Source: Candidatus Ferrigenium bremense
Lineage (GTDB): Bacteria > Pseudomonadota > Gammaproteobacteria > Burkholderiales > Gallionellaceae
Reading direction: 5' to 3'
Assembly: GCA_019449635.1 (NCBI GenBank)
Contig: JAGRPI010000009.1
Coordinates: 1 to 62,437 of the forward strand
DNA length: 62,437 nt
Part shown: piece after piece, positions 1 to 8,330 of the stretch
Layout: each line of letters begins with the position of its first letter
Position numbering within the stretch: position 1 is the first letter of the stretch
Position numbers and translations under genes: made by a program
Notes under the pieces: model-generated
Seen by the model: the letters and a program-made list of their open reading frames with translations, nothing else
What the model was told of the DNA's origin: nothing
The model's database searches: none

Positions 1-273
1 CGGACACGGTGCGGCGCAGCCGGCGGTGCGGGAAGGGTCGCTAGCCGCGAATAAACTGGCCTGTGATCAGACTGCGGTCTGTCTGAGCGGCGTGGCATCG
101 GACACGGTGCGGCGCAGCCGGCGGTGCGGGAAGGGTCGCTGGCGGCTGTTCCCGCAAACGGCTGGCTTGCGCCATAACCAGCGACTTGGCGAGCGTAGTT
201 GGCTCGCCTAGTCGAATGGCTAGTAGTTCCATCAGTAACGTGTCACAGCCGCACCCCGACACGGTGCGGAAGG
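1..273. repeat. GC-rich tandem direct repeat at window edge
   Basis: A 42-bp unit at 1-42 is repeated exactly at 99-140, and a shorter piece of it (CGACACGGTGCGG) returns near 258-270. The stretch between the two full copies shows no protein-like signal. A 73-codon reading frame on the minus strand crosses the region, but it is made of repeat sequence and is not called as a gene. The region up to the hoxF start holds no other recognisable feature; what lies to the left is outside the window. Confidence 0.8.
174..235 (-). repeat. 62-bp palindromic element, copy A
   Basis: Same element as the two copies inside glnD (25677-25738 and 26000-26061). It differs from the first glnD copy at 6 of 62 positions. 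The core folds as GACTTGGCGAGC, a 7-nt loop, then GCTCGCCTAGTC, with 11 of 12 arm bases pairing. Here it appears to be noncoding, upstream of the hydrogenase operon. Confidence 0.8.
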
Positions 274-362
274 TGGTAAGCGCATTGCGGAGTTCCGCTG
301 GCCTGACATAGAATCAGCCGAAAGAATAACTTGGCAGCGTGTCATCCATACGGGAGCGCTTC

Positions 363-2225
363 ATGGCGGCAGATAGCGAAATACACATGGCAGATCTGGA
401 TTCGATACTGGATCGCTATGCCCGCAATCCAAACGCCTTGCTGCAGGTATTGCGCGAGGTGCAGGAGCTGCACGGTTACATTCGCCCGGCCGCTATCAGT
501 CATATCAGCGTAAAGCTCGGCATTCCGCGCGCGCGGATCGAAGGCGTCGCCGGCTTCTATTCCTTCCTGCATCTGCAGCCGCACGGCGAATACCGCGTGC
601 TGTTCTCCGACAACATCACCGACCGCATGCAGGGCAGCCAGGCGCTGATGGAGCAGATGTGCCGGCAGTTATGGCTGCAACCGGGCAAGGTCTCGGAAGA
701 CGGGCTGGTCAGCATCAACACCACGTCCTGCACCGGCATGTGCGATCAGGGGCCGGCGATGCTGGTCAACGGCCGCGCCGTCACGCGCCTGACCCATCAG
801 CGCGTGCAGGAGATCGGCAGCCTGATCCGCAACCGCACCCCGCTGACCGACTGGCCTGCCGACTTTTTCCGTGTCGAAGACAACATCCGCCGCCGCGGCC
901 CGCTGCTCGACAACAGCATCGCTCCCGGCGACGTACTGCGCACTGTACTCTCCTTACCCGTTCGCCCTGAGCTTGTCGAAGGGCGGCGTGGTTCGACAAT
1001 CTCACCACGAACGGAGATTGGTGCGGACATCGTCGAAGCGGTCAAGAACTCAGGCCTGCGCGGCCGCGGCGGCGCGGGCTTTCCCACCGGGCTGAAATGG
1101 GAGGCATGCCGCAACGCGCCGGGCGAGGCGCGCCATGTGGTGTGCAACGCCGACGAGGGCGAGCCCGGCACCTTCAAGGATCGCGTATTGCTCACCTCCT
1201 ATGCCGACCTGGTGTTCGAAGGCATGACGCTGTGCGCGCTGGCCATCGGCGCGCAGCATGGCTATCTTTACCTGCGCGGCGAATACCGCTATCTGCTCGA
1301 ACCGTTGCAGGCCGTCCTGCAACGCCGCCGCGACAACAAGCTGCTGGGCAGGAACATCCTCGGCCAGCAAGGTTTCGACTTCGATATCGTCATCCACCTC
1401 GGCGCGGGCGCCTACATCTGCGGCGAGGAATCGGCGCTGATCGAATCACTCGAAGGCAAGCGCGGCGTGCCGCGCAACCGTCCGCCGTTCCCGGTGACGC
1501 ACGGCTACCTGCAACAGCCGACCGCCGTGGACAACGTCGAGACCTTTTGCAGCGCCGCGCTGGCGATACAGATGGGCGCTGAGAACTACCGCGCCATCGG
1601 CACGCAGAAATCCTCCGGCAGCAAGCTGATCTCGGTGTCCGGCGACTGCCCGCGCCCCGGCATCTACGAATATCCGTTCGGCGTGTCGGTGCGCGAGGTG
1701 CTGGACGATTGCGGCGCGGCGAATGCACGCGCGGTGCAGGTCAGCGGCCCTTCCGGCGTGTGCGTCGCCGAGCATGAATTCGACCGCAAACTGGGCTTCG
1801 AGGATTTGCCCACCGCCGGCGCGTTCATGGTGTTCGACGACAGCCGCGACCTGTTCGAGGTGGCGCGCAACTTCGTGCATTTCTTCGCGCACGAGAGCTG
1901 CGGCTTCTGCACGCCGTGCCGTGTCGGCACCTCGCTCCTCAAGCAGACCATGGACAAGATCGCCGCCGGGCTCGGCACGCAGTATGACCTGAACGAGATC
2001 GAGCATCTCGATCACGTGTTGCAGACCAGCTCCCACTGCGGGCTGGGGCGCACCGCCTGCAACCCGGTGCTGCACACGCTCAGGCATTTCCGCCCGGCGT
2101 ACGAGAACCGCCTGAAGTCGCTGGTGTTCTCACCGGCCTTCGATCTCGACGGCGCTTTGGCGCGCGCGCGCCAGATGACCGGGCGCGACGATGCCGGCGC
2201 ACACCTCAAACCGGAGGGAACATGA
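363..2225 (+). CDS. hoxF: NAD-reducing hydrogenase diaphorase subunit HoxF
   Basis: Electron-input/output subunit of a soluble group 3d-type [NiFe] hydrogenase. It carries FMN and the NAD(H) site and passes electrons to HoxU. The N-terminal ~170 residues are a NuoE/HoxE-like thioredoxin fold in which only the second cysteine pair (CTGMC) is present. The first pair is replaced, as I recall also for Ralstonia HoxF. The NuoF-like part follows with GRGGAGFPTGLKW, CNADEGEPGTFKDR (NAD/FMN loops), GAYICGEESAL and the 4Fe-4S motif ESCGFCTPC. The ATG at 363 is preferred because GGGAG lies 6 nt upstream; an in-frame GTG at 339 is an alternative. A 57-bp palindromic repeat (958-1014) adds 19 residues just before the FMN domain. 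The stop overlaps the hoxU start (ATGA). Confidence 0.95.
   Translation: MAADSEIHMADLDSILDRYARNPNALLQVLREVQELHGYIRPAAISHISVKLGIPRARIEGVAGFYSFLHLQPHGEYRVLFSDNITDRMQGSQALMEQMCRQLWLQPGKVSEDGLVSINTTSCTGMCDQGPAMLVNGRAVTRLTHQRVQEIGSLIRNRTPLTDWPADFFRVEDNIRRRGPLLDNSIAPGDVLRTVLSLPVRPELVEGRRGSTISPRTEIGADIVEAVKNSGLRGRGGAGFPTGLKWEACRNAPGEARHVVCNADEGEPGTFKDRVLLTSYADLVFEGMTLCALAIGAQHGYLYLRGEYRYLLEPLQAVLQRRRDNKLLGRNILGQQGFDFDIVIHLGAGAYICGEESALIESLEGKRGVPRNRPPFPVTHGYLQQPTAVDNVETFCSAALAIQMGAENYRAIGTQKSSGSKLISVSGDCPRPGIYEYPFGVSVREVLDDCGAANARAVQVSGPSGVCVAEHEFDRKLGFEDLPTAGAFMVFDDSRDLFEVARNFVHFFAHESCGFCTPCRVGTSLLKQTMDKIAAGLGTQYDLNEIEHLDHVLQTSSHCGLGRTACNPVLHTLRHFRPAYENRLKSLVFSPAFDLDGALARARQMTGRDDAGAHLKPEGT
958..1014. 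repeat. Palindromic repeat translated inside hoxF
   Basis: The arms start CCGTTCGCCCTGAGCTTG and end CTCACCACGAACGG; about 19 of 23 arm bases pair. The length is exactly 19 codons, so the reading frame survives, and it encodes the familiar RPELVEG-type string. Ralstonia HoxF, as I recall it, runs directly through this place and is about 18 residues shorter between the conserved GP and LRGRGGAGF. Confidence 0.85.
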
Positions 2226-2974
2226 GCGACAGTTTTCAACTGGATGGCGCATCTGTATCCTTTGAGGCAGGGCAGACCGTGATGCAGGCCGCGCTGGCTG
2301 CCGGGCGTTACATCCCGCACCTGTGCTACCACCCGGAATTCAAGCCGCACGGCAGTTGCAAGCTGTGCACGGTCAAGGTCGGCGGCCGCACCATGGCCGC
2401 CTGCACCATGCCCGCCGAGGCCGGGCTCAACGTGGAAAGCAACATCGAGGAATTGAATGGCCTGCGCCGCACGCTGGTGCAGATGCTGTTTGTCGAAGGC
2501 AACCACTTCTGCCCATCCTGCGAGGCCAGCGGCAACTGCCAGCTCCAAGCCACCGCCTACGAACTGCAGGTGATGACGCCGCGTTTCAATGAATTCTATC
2601 CGGATCGCCCGCTGGATGGCTCGCATCCGGACATCCTGCTCGACTTCAACCGCTGCATCTTGTGCGAGCTGTGCGTGCGCGCCTCCAGCGAGGTGGACGG
2701 CAAGAACGTGTTCGCCCTGTCCGGGCGCGGCATCACCAAGCACCTCATCGTCAATGCCGAATCGGGCCTGCTGAAAGACACCGACATGGCGCTCACCGAC
2801 AAGGCGATGCAGGTCTGCCCGGTGGGGGTGATCCTGAAAAAAGGCAGGGGCTTCAGCGTGCCGATCGGCCAGCGCCGCTATGACCAGCGTCCGGTCAGCG
2901 CGCAGGCGCTCGACGATGCGCCGCGCCAGGCCGATGCCGGAGGCGGTTGCTCCGCCTGCGAGGGAACGCCATGA
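2222..2974 (+). CDS. hoxU: Hydrogenase diaphorase small subunit HoxU
   Basis: Iron-sulfur subunit of 250 residues that links the HoxF flavin to the HoxYH hydrogenase module, homologous to the N-terminus of NuoG. The order seen is a 2Fe-2S ferredoxin domain (CYHPEFKPHGSCKLC with a later C near residue 60), a His/Cys cluster segment (HFCPSCEASGNC), then a CILCELCVR motif for a 4Fe-4S cluster with a downstream CPVG. The start overlaps the hoxF stop by 4 nt. The C-terminal tail is cysteine-containing and variable (GGGCSACEG). Its stop overlaps another ATG at 2971, so translation is coupled onward. Confidence 0.95.
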   Translation: MSDSFQLDGASVSFEAGQTVMQAALAAGRYIPHLCYHPEFKPHGSCKLCTVKVGGRTMAACTMPAEAGLNVESNIEELNGLRRTLVQMLFVEGNHFCPSCEASGNCQLQATAYELQVMTPRFNEFYPDRPLDGSHPDILLDFNRCILCELCVRASSEVDGKNVFALSGRGITKHLIVNAESGLLKDTDMALTDKAMQVCPVGVILKKGRGFSVPIGQRRYDQRPVSAQALDDAPRQADAGGGCSACEGTP

Positions 2975-3039
2975 GTGAGTTATATCAATCCCCGTTCGCC
3001 CTGAGCCTGTCGAAGGGTGAACGGCTGGGAAAAACATAA
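2971..3039 (+). other. 22-codon mini-ORF bridging hoxU and GIY-YIG gene
   Basis: It begins with ATG overlapping the hoxU stop (ATGA), has GAGGGA 5 nt upstream, and ends in TAATG so that its stop overlaps the next gene start. Its first six codons (MSELYQ) are not repeat-like; the rest is the translated palindrome at 2992-3024. It may be the truncated original start of hoxY (Ralstonia HoxY has a longer N-terminus) left behind when the cassette inserted. Whether the peptide matters is unknown; coupling of translation is the likely role. Confidence 0.4.
2992..3024. repeat. Short REP-like palindrome 5' of GIY-YIG gene
   Basis: Hairpin arms CCGTTCGCCCT and AGGGTGAACGG around the conserved GAGCCTGTCG loop. 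It is the same family as the repeat inside hoxF and the repeats in the tail of the following gene. Confidence 0.75.
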
Positions 3040-3494
3040 TGTTCTGGGTTTACATCCTGCGTTGTGCCGATGGCAGCTACTACACCGGGCATACCGATAA
3101 TCTGGAAAAACGTATGAACCAGTACCATACTGACGAATGTGAAGTTTATATCGCTGCACGCCGTCCGGTGGAACTGGCTTGGTCGCAAGAGTGCGCCACG
3201 CGATATGAAGTCTTGTCGGCAGAACAGCAGATCAAGGGTTGGAGTCGCAGGAAAAAGGAAGCCATGATGCATGGTGATTGGGAGGAGGTTTCCAGATTGG
3301 CACGAAATAAATCTGAAACCGTTCGTGGTGAGCCTGTCGAACCACAAACTGCTGTCGGCCAATCCGCCCATCCTTCGACAAGCTCAGGACGAACGGATTC
3401 ACTATTTTTGCCTGAGGCTTTTAGCCATGAGCCAGTCGAAGGGGCAGGACGAACGGATTTATTGCCTTCACTAGCAGAAGGTGTCAAGCCATGA
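3039..3494 (+). CDS. GIY-YIG nuclease-domain protein, UPF0213-like
   Basis: The first ~94 residues form a complete single-domain GIY-YIG fold: WVYILRCADGSYYTGHT at the N-terminus, the arginine helix (LEKRM) and the metal-binding glutamate region (SAEQQIKGW). It resembles the small UPF0213/YhbQ group, whose cellular role is poorly known. Residues ~95-151 are translated palindromic repeats (STSSGRTD, EPVEGAGRTD) and not a natural domain. It has no known role in hydrogenase biology, yet it sits between hoxU and hoxY. Its start overlaps the preceding mini-ORF (TAATG) and its stop overlaps hoxY (ATGA). The domain call is firm; the function is not. Confidence 0.85.
   Translation: MFWVYILRCADGSYYTGHTDNLEKRMNQYHTDECEVYIAARRPVELAWSQECATRYEVLSAEQQIKGWSRRKKEAMMHGDWEEVSRLARNKSETVRGEPVEPQTAVGQSAHPSTSSGRTDSLFLPEAFSHEPVEGAGRTDLLPSLAEGVKP
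3319..3456. repeat. Cluster of three REP-like repeats in gene tail
   Basis: Three degenerate units occur back to back: 3319-3344 (CCGTTCGTGGTGAGCCTG), about 3372-3396 in the opposite orientation (CTTCGACAAGCTCAGGAC), and 3429-3456 (partial). All are read through as the C-terminus of the GIY-YIG protein, which reaches the hoxY start only because these units happen to stay open. Confidence 0.75.
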
Positions 3495-4030
3495 AGCAAA
3501 AACTGAAAATCGCCACCACTTCGCTGGCCGGCTGCTTCGGCTGCCACATGTCTTTGCTCGACATCGACGAGCGGCTGTTTCCGCTGCTCGATCTTGTGGA
3601 ATTCGACCGTTCGCCGCTTACCGACATCAAGCATTGTTCGCCGTGCGATATCGGCCTGATCGAGGGCGGCATCTGCAACGCGGAGAACGTGCATGTGCTG
3701 CGCGAATTCAGGAAGAACTGCAAGATCCTCATCGCCATCGGCGCGTGCGCCGTCACCGGTGGCCTGCCCGCGCAGCGCAACCATCTCGATCTCGGGAGCT
3801 GCCTGACCGAGGTGTATCTCACCGAGCCGGGGCTGGCGCACGGCCATATCCCCAACGACCCGGAGCTGCCGCTGCCGCTGGACAAGGTGCATCCGCTGCA
3901 CGAGGTGGTGAAGATCGATTACTTCATTCCGGGCTGTCCGCCCTCGGGCGACGCCATCTGGAAATTCCTCACCGACCTGATCGCGGGCAAGACGCCGGAA
4001 CTGGGACACGGACTCATCAAATATGACTGA
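3491..4030 (+). CDS. hoxY: NAD-reducing hydrogenase small subunit HoxY
   Basis: Small subunit of the hydrogenase module, 179 residues. It holds the proximal 4Fe-4S cluster and the flavin that connects to HoxU. The ligands are seen as GCFGCHMSLLD (residues ~14-24), the GACAVTGG segment and PGCPPSGDAIW near the C-terminus. The N-terminus begins almost directly at the first beta strand; Ralstonia HoxY carries ~29 more residues, so this protein may have lost its original start when the GIY-YIG cassette inserted. It overlaps hoxH by 8 nt. Confidence 0.94.
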   Translation: MKQKLKIATTSLAGCFGCHMSLLDIDERLFPLLDLVEFDRSPLTDIKHCSPCDIGLIEGGICNAENVHVLREFRKNCKILIAIGACAVTGGLPAQRNHLDLGSCLTEVYLTEPGLAHGHIPNDPELPLPLDKVHPLHEVVKIDYFIPGCPPSGDAIWKFLTDLIAGKTPELGHGLIKYD

Positions 4031-5510
4031 CGCAATCAACAATCTGGAAACCGCCGCGCACCCGGAGAACCTGCGCCGCGTCGTGATCGACCCGGTGTCG
4101 CGGGTCGAGGGGCACGGCAAGGTGACGCTGCTGCTCGACGAGAACGACCGCGTGCATCAGGTGCGGCTGCACATCGTGGAGTTTCGCGGCTTCGAGAAGT
4201 TTGTGCAGGGACGGCCCTACTGGGAGGCGCCGGTGATGGTGCAGCGGCTGTGCGGCATCTGCCCTGTGAGCCACCATATCGCCGCATCCAAGGCGATGGA
4301 CATGATCGTGGGGGCGACAATCACGCCCACGGCGGAGAAGGTGCGGCGGCTGATGCACTACGGGCAGATACTGCAATCGCATGCGCTGCATTTCTTCCAC
4401 CTGTCCGCGCCCGATTTATTATTCGGCTTCGACTCGGATATCGCCAAGCGCAATATCGTCGGCATTGCCGCCGCCTATCCGGAAATAGCCAAACAGGGTG
4501 TGCTGCTGCGCAAGTACGGGCAGGAGGTGATCTGCGTCACGGCGGGCAAGCGTATCCACGGCACCGGTGCTATCCCCGGCGGGGTGAACAAGAACGTCAG
4601 CGCGGAAGAGCGCGATTACCTGCTGAAGGACATCGGGCAGATGATCGAATGGAGCCGCGCGTCGGTCGGCATCGCGCGGCAATTGTTCGAGCAGAACCTC
4701 GATCTCTACAACAACTTCGGGCGCTTCGAGGCGCACACGCTCAACCTGGTGCGCGCCGACGGCGCGCTGGACCTATACCACGGCGGCTTGCGTGCGCGCG
4801 ACAAGAGCGGCAACACGCTGTTCGACCACTACGATTACCGCCATTACTGGGACGTGATCTTCGAGGACGTGAAGCCGTGGTCATACATGAAGTTTCCGTT
4901 CCTGCGCAGTCTCGGGCCGGAAACCGGATGGTATCGCGTCGGCCCCTTGAGCCGCGTGACGCAGTGCGACTTCATTCCCTCGCCGCTGGCGGAAGAACAG
5001 CGCAAGGTGTTCATGGCGTTTAACGGCGGCTCGGCGACGGGCGCAACGCTGGGTTTCCACTGGGCGCGCATGATCGAGATGCTGCATGCCGCCGAGGTCA
5101 TCCAGGAACTGCTGCACGATCCAGACCTGCAGGGCACCGATCTGGTCAATACCGGCAAGCGCCAGGAACGCGGCGTCGGCGTGATCGAGGCGCCGCGCGG
5201 CACGCTGATCCATCACTACAAGGTGGACGAGCACGACCAGATCGTGCGCTGCAACCTGATCGTATCCACCACGCACAACAACCAGGCGATGAACGAGGCC
5301 ATCCGCCAGGTGGCGCGGCAATACATCGACGGACGCAAGCTCACCGAGGGCCTGCTCAACCACATCGAGGTCGCGATCCGCGCCTTCGATCCGTGCCTGT
5401 CCTGCGCGACCCATGCGCTGGGCAAGATGCCGCTTGAAGTGGAACTGCTGGATGCAGAGGGTAGTATCGTCTCTACGCTTACTCGCTCGGCAGATGGAGT
5501 ATTCAATTGA
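4023..5510 (+). CDS. hoxH: NAD-reducing hydrogenase large subunit HoxH
   Basis: Catalytic subunit carrying the NiFe(CN)2CO site, 495 residues. The nickel ligands are visible as RLCGICPVSHH (N-terminal pair) and DPCLSCATH (C-terminal pair). A 31-residue extension follows the final His (ALGKMPLEVELL...). In this family it is removed by the protease HoxW after nickel insertion, so the protein should be made as a precursor. The order hoxFUYH and sequence type point to a group 3d bidirectional, NAD-linked cytoplasmic enzyme. A repeat follows the gene, then hoxW. Confidence 0.96.
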   Translation: MTDAINNLETAAHPENLRRVVIDPVSRVEGHGKVTLLLDENDRVHQVRLHIVEFRGFEKFVQGRPYWEAPVMVQRLCGICPVSHHIAASKAMDMIVGATITPTAEKVRRLMHYGQILQSHALHFFHLSAPDLLFGFDSDIAKRNIVGIAAAYPEIAKQGVLLRKYGQEVICVTAGKRIHGTGAIPGGVNKNVSAEERDYLLKDIGQMIEWSRASVGIARQLFEQNLDLYNNFGRFEAHTLNLVRADGALDLYHGGLRARDKSGNTLFDHYDYRHYWDVIFEDVKPWSYMKFPFLRSLGPETGWYRVGPLSRVTQCDFIPSPLAEEQRKVFMAFNGGSATGATLGFHWARMIEMLHAAEVIQELLHDPDLQGTDLVNTGKRQERGVGVIEAPRGTLIHHYKVDEHDQIVRCNLIVSTTHNNQAMNEAIRQVARQYIDGRKLTEGLLNHIEVAIRAFDPCLSCATHALGKMPLEVELLDAEGSIVSTLTRSADGVFN

Positions 5511-5523
5511 CCGAACGGCAATT

Positions 5524-5655
5524 CAGCCACGGATTGACACGGATGTTCACGGATGAAAATCTGAAATTGACGACGAATACCTATCGGCCAAGAGGAACAT
5601 ACCAGTTTGATGCCGGTTTCTTAATCCGTGCTTATCCGTGTCAATCCGTGGCCGA
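5524..5655. repeat. CACGGAT-type inverted repeat between hoxH and hoxW
   Basis: The left arm has tandem ACACGGAT/TCACGGAT units and the right arm has their complement (TTATCCGTGTCAATCCGTGG) around a unique centre. The same family recurs at 19828-19961, 23200-23333, 51218-51307 and 55108-55234. It ends 17 nt before the hoxW start, leaving no clear Shine-Dalgarno. Confidence 0.85.
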
Positions 5656-5672
5656 GTGATTTTTTATAATTG

Positions 5673-6158
5673 ATGCCCACACCTGCCCTGATCTTCGCTA
5701 TCGGCAACGAATCGCGCGGCGACGATGCGCTTGCGCCGTTGCTGCTGCGCGACCTGGAAGAATCAGCTGATGCGGCAGGGCGGGTCGAGCTGATCGAGGA
5801 TTATCAGTTGCAGGTCGAGAATGTCACCGACCTGATCGGACGCAGCGCGGTGTTGTTCGTCGACGCCGATATGTCTTGCGCCGAACCGTTCCATTTTTCA
5901 GAAATTGCTGCCGAGAAGGACAGCAGCTACACCAGTCATGCGATGACCCCGTTCGCGCTGCTGCATACCTACCGGCAGGTGTATGGAACGGATGCGCCGC
6001 CCGCCTTCCTGCTGCGCATTCGCGGCTACGATTTCGAGTTGGGCAAGCCGTTGAGTGATAAGGCAGCAGCCAATCTGGAGGCGGCAACGGAGCGGATGCG
6101 CGAATTGTGTGCGGATGGCGATCTGCAACGCTGGCGGCAGCGCTTGGTAAATGCCTGA
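5673..6158 (+). CDS. hoxW: Hydrogenase maturation protease HoxW
   Basis: Endopeptidase of 161 residues that removes the C-terminal extension of HoxH after nickel is inserted. Family signs are the N-terminal IGNESRGDDALAP (metal-binding Glu/Asp), an FVDAD segment and SYTSHAMTP, with the conserved His. The length is typical (~160). ATG 5673 is chosen; a TTG one codon upstream is possible. No strong ribosome binding site is visible because the preceding repeat ends just upstream. Confidence 0.9.
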   Translation: MPTPALIFAIGNESRGDDALAPLLLRDLEESADAAGRVELIEDYQLQVENVTDLIGRSAVLFVDADMSCAEPFHFSEIAAEKDSSYTSHAMTPFALLHTYRQVYGTDAPPAFLLRIRGYDFELGKPLSDKAAANLEAATERMRELCADGDLQRWRQRLVNA

Positions 6159-6215
6159 CGCCATGTATAGTAAGCTTCGCCTGAATCTCAATCCCGCAAT
6201 GTCGAAAAAATTTCC

Positions 6216-7163
6216 ATGAAAGAAGGCTACGCGAAAACCCTGGAGTGGCTGAAGACGAACCCATCCCTGGATGAGCTTTGCGCCAGATACCCCGGAGAAT
6301 GGGCGGCGGTGCAACAGGATATCTCCGTCATCGTCGAGCGCGGTGCCGCAGAAGAATTGAAGGCCTACCTGGAGCGCCTGTCCGCACAGACAGCGTTGGG
6401 CAAGCCTTCTTCCGGAAACCGGCAGCAGAACAGGGAAACCGCTCTGTCGCAATTTATCCGCAGCCGTATGGCGCATGAATCCATCAAGAAGCTTTGCCTG
6501 TCTACGCTGGCCGCCGATGCGGGCGCAACGAAAGGAAAGCTGCGCTTCAATCTGCTCAATGGCTATATCGCCCAGAAACTGTTGTTCTCCAGGGGGCTGG
6601 AGCGCAAACCGGTTTCGCTGTTCTGGTTCCGCCTGTTCTGGCCGCTGGTCTGGCAGAAAAAACGGCTCATGCCGCTGGTGCAACCGAGGGGAATCTACTG
6701 TTTCTATTCGCGCGAACTGGTCGAGGCGCTGGCCGGGATGATCGCTTCCAGAAGCTGCCTGGAGATCGGCGCGGGAGACGGAACCCTGACGCGCTACCTG
6801 AAGGATAGGGGTATAGCGCTCACCGCAACGGACAATCACGGCTGGAATAATGCCGTGGCGTATCCCGACTGGGTCATCAGGCTCGATGCCCGCGAGGCGC
6901 TGGCCGCCTATGCTCCTGAGGTGGTCATCTGTTCGTGGCCGCCGTCGCAGAACGATTTCGAGCGCCACGTGTTCACCACGCCCGGCGTGCAGCTTTATAT
7001 CGTCATCGGCAGCCGCCACCAGTTCGCCTTCGGCAACTGGAAAGACTACCGGCAGCAATCCGCTTTCGAGCTTGAGGAGGACAAGGAGCTGGGCGCGCTG
7101 GTGTTGCCGCCCGAACTGGATTCAGTCGTCTATGTGTTCCGGCGAAAGAACCATCATGCATGA
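6216..7163 (+). CDS. SAM-dependent methyltransferase-like protein
   Basis: A protein of 315 residues with a Rossmann methyltransferase half. Motif I is CLEIGAGDGTLTRYL near residues 181-195, followed by an acidic second strand (LTATDNHGW) and CSWPPSQNDFE in the motif IV position. The N-terminal ~160 residues are helical with no recognised domain. It is expressed with the hydrogenase genes: it follows hoxW and its stop overlaps the hypA start (ATGCATGA). No methyltransferase is known to be needed for [NiFe] maturation, so its substrate is open. It could be a passenger or an accessory factor. Confidence 0.7.
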   Translation: MKEGYAKTLEWLKTNPSLDELCARYPGEWAAVQQDISVIVERGAAEELKAYLERLSAQTALGKPSSGNRQQNRETALSQFIRSRMAHESIKKLCLSTLAADAGATKGKLRFNLLNGYIAQKLLFSRGLERKPVSLFWFRLFWPLVWQKKRLMPLVQPRGIYCFYSRELVEALAGMIASRSCLEIGAGDGTLTRYLKDRGIALTATDNHGWNNAVAYPDWVIRLDAREALAAYAPEVVICSWPPSQNDFERHVFTTPGVQLYIVIGSRHQFAFGNWKDYRQQSAFELEEDKELGALVLPPELDSVVYVFRRKNHHA

Positions 7164-7497
7164 GATGTCGCTAGCCGAAAACATGCTGCAGATCATCGAG
7201 GATGCTGCGCATCAGCAGGGATTCACGCGGGTCAGGACGGTGTGGCTGGAAATCGGCCAACTGGCCTGCGTGGAGCAGGAATCCTTGCGTTTCGGCTTCG
7301 ATGTGGTGGCGCGCGGCAGCATCGCGGAACATGCGCGGCTGGAGATCGTCGAGGAAGCAGGGCAGGGCTGGTGCGAAAAATGTGCGCAAAATTTCCCGCT
7401 CACCGCACTTTACGAGGCGTGCCCGGAATGCGGGAGCTATGATATCAAGGTGACCGGCGGCGACGGGATGCGCGTCAAGGAACTCGAGGTGGAATGA
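7156..7497 (+). CDS. hypA: Hydrogenase nickel incorporation protein HypA
   Basis: Nickel metallochaperone of 113 residues that works with HypB to load Ni into HoxH. The N-terminal MHEMSL holds the nickel-binding His, and two CxxC pairs (CEKC, CPEC) form the zinc finger. It starts inside the end of the methyltransferase gene and its stop overlaps the hypB start (AATGATG), so it is part of one tightly packed operon. Confidence 0.95.
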   Translation: MHEMSLAENMLQIIEDAAHQQGFTRVRTVWLEIGQLACVEQESLRFGFDVVARGSIAEHARLEIVEEAGQGWCEKCAQNFPLTALYEACPECGSYDIKVTGGDGMRVKELEVE

Positions 7498-8330
7498 TGT
7501 GTACAACATGCGGATGCGGGATTGGCCAGACGCTCATTAACGGAAAGCCGTTGCATAAGCCACGCCAGCATGGCGGGCCAATGCGCTTTCGTGCGCACGA
7601 GGCGGATACACATGCCCCAGACGTTTGTGTTGGGGATGTGAGCGCTTCCCGCATCGTGAAGCTCGAACAGGACCTCCTCGCGAAGAACAACGGCTACGCC
7701 GAGGCAAACCGCCGCTACCTGTTGGCGCACGGCATCTTCGCGCTCAATCTGGTGTCCAGCCCCGGCTCGGGCAAGACCACCCTGCTGGTGAAGACCATCG
7801 AGGCACTGAATGGCACGCAGCCGCTCGCGGTCATCGAGGGTGACCAGCAGACCGAGAACGATGCGGCGCGCATCCGCACCGCCGGTGCGCCGGCCATCCA
7901 GATCAACACCGGCAAGGGCTGCCATCTGGATGCGCAGATGGTCGGCCAGGCCATGCAGCGGCTGGGCCTGCAGGACGACAGCCTGCTGCTGATCGAGAAC
8001 GTCGGCAACCTGGTCTGCCCGGCGAGCTTCGATCTCGGTGAGGCGCACAAGGTGGTGATCCTGTCGGTGACCGAGGGCGAAGACAAGCCGCTCAAATATC
8101 CCGACATGTTCCGCGCGGCAAGCCTGATGTTGCTCAACAAATGCGATCTGTTGCCGTACCTGGACTTCGATGCCGATCTCGCCATCGACTACGCGAACCG
8201 CATCAACCCCAAGCTGCAAGTGGTCCGCATTTCGGCAAGCAGCGGCGCAGGCATGGCGGAATGGCTGGAGTGGATCAGGGAAGGCTGCCGCAATGCGGTT
8301 GCCGCAAAACCGGAAGTGTCATTTGGATAA
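7494..8330 (+). CDS. hypB: Hydrogenase nickel incorporation GTPase HypB
   Basis: A SIMIBI GTPase of 278 residues that drives nickel delivery. The N-terminus carries the high-affinity metal motif CTTCGCG. There is no long His-rich storage stretch, only a few scattered His. The P-loop is [11 protein letters not shown], followed by [10 protein letters not shown], and the base-recognition NKCD lies near residue 220. Either ATG 7494 or 7497 could serve as the start. The 3' end overlaps hypF. Confidence 0.95.
   Translation: MMCTTCGCGIGQTLINGKPLHKPRQHGGPMRFRAHEADTHAPDVCVGDVSASRIVKLEQDLLAKNNGYAEANRRYLLAHGIFALNLVSSPGSGKTTLLVKTIEALNGTQPLAVIEGDQQTENDAARIRTAGAPAIQINTGKGCHLDAQMVGQAMQRLGLQDDSLLLIENVGNLVCPASFDLGEAHKVVILSVTEGEDKPLKYPDMFRAASLMLLNKCDLLPYLDFDADLAIDYANRINPKLQVVRISASSGAGMAEWLEWIREGCRNAVAAKPEVSFG

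Noticed and set aside
41..262. 73-codon minus-strand ORF resembling part of GlnD
   Set aside because: The resemblance (LAIRLGEPTTLAKSLVM) is due to the shared 62-bp palindrome, not to homology of a gene. There is no ribosome binding site and the rest is repeat sequence.
262..362. Sigma-54 promoter before hoxF
   Set aside because: TTGGCA near 331 suggested a -24 element, but no GC pair at the required distance follows. No other promoter could be assigned.
8170..8330. Frameshift as the cause of the short HypF
   Set aside because: The upstream DNA encodes the intact C-terminus of HypB, so there is no room for missing HypF domains.
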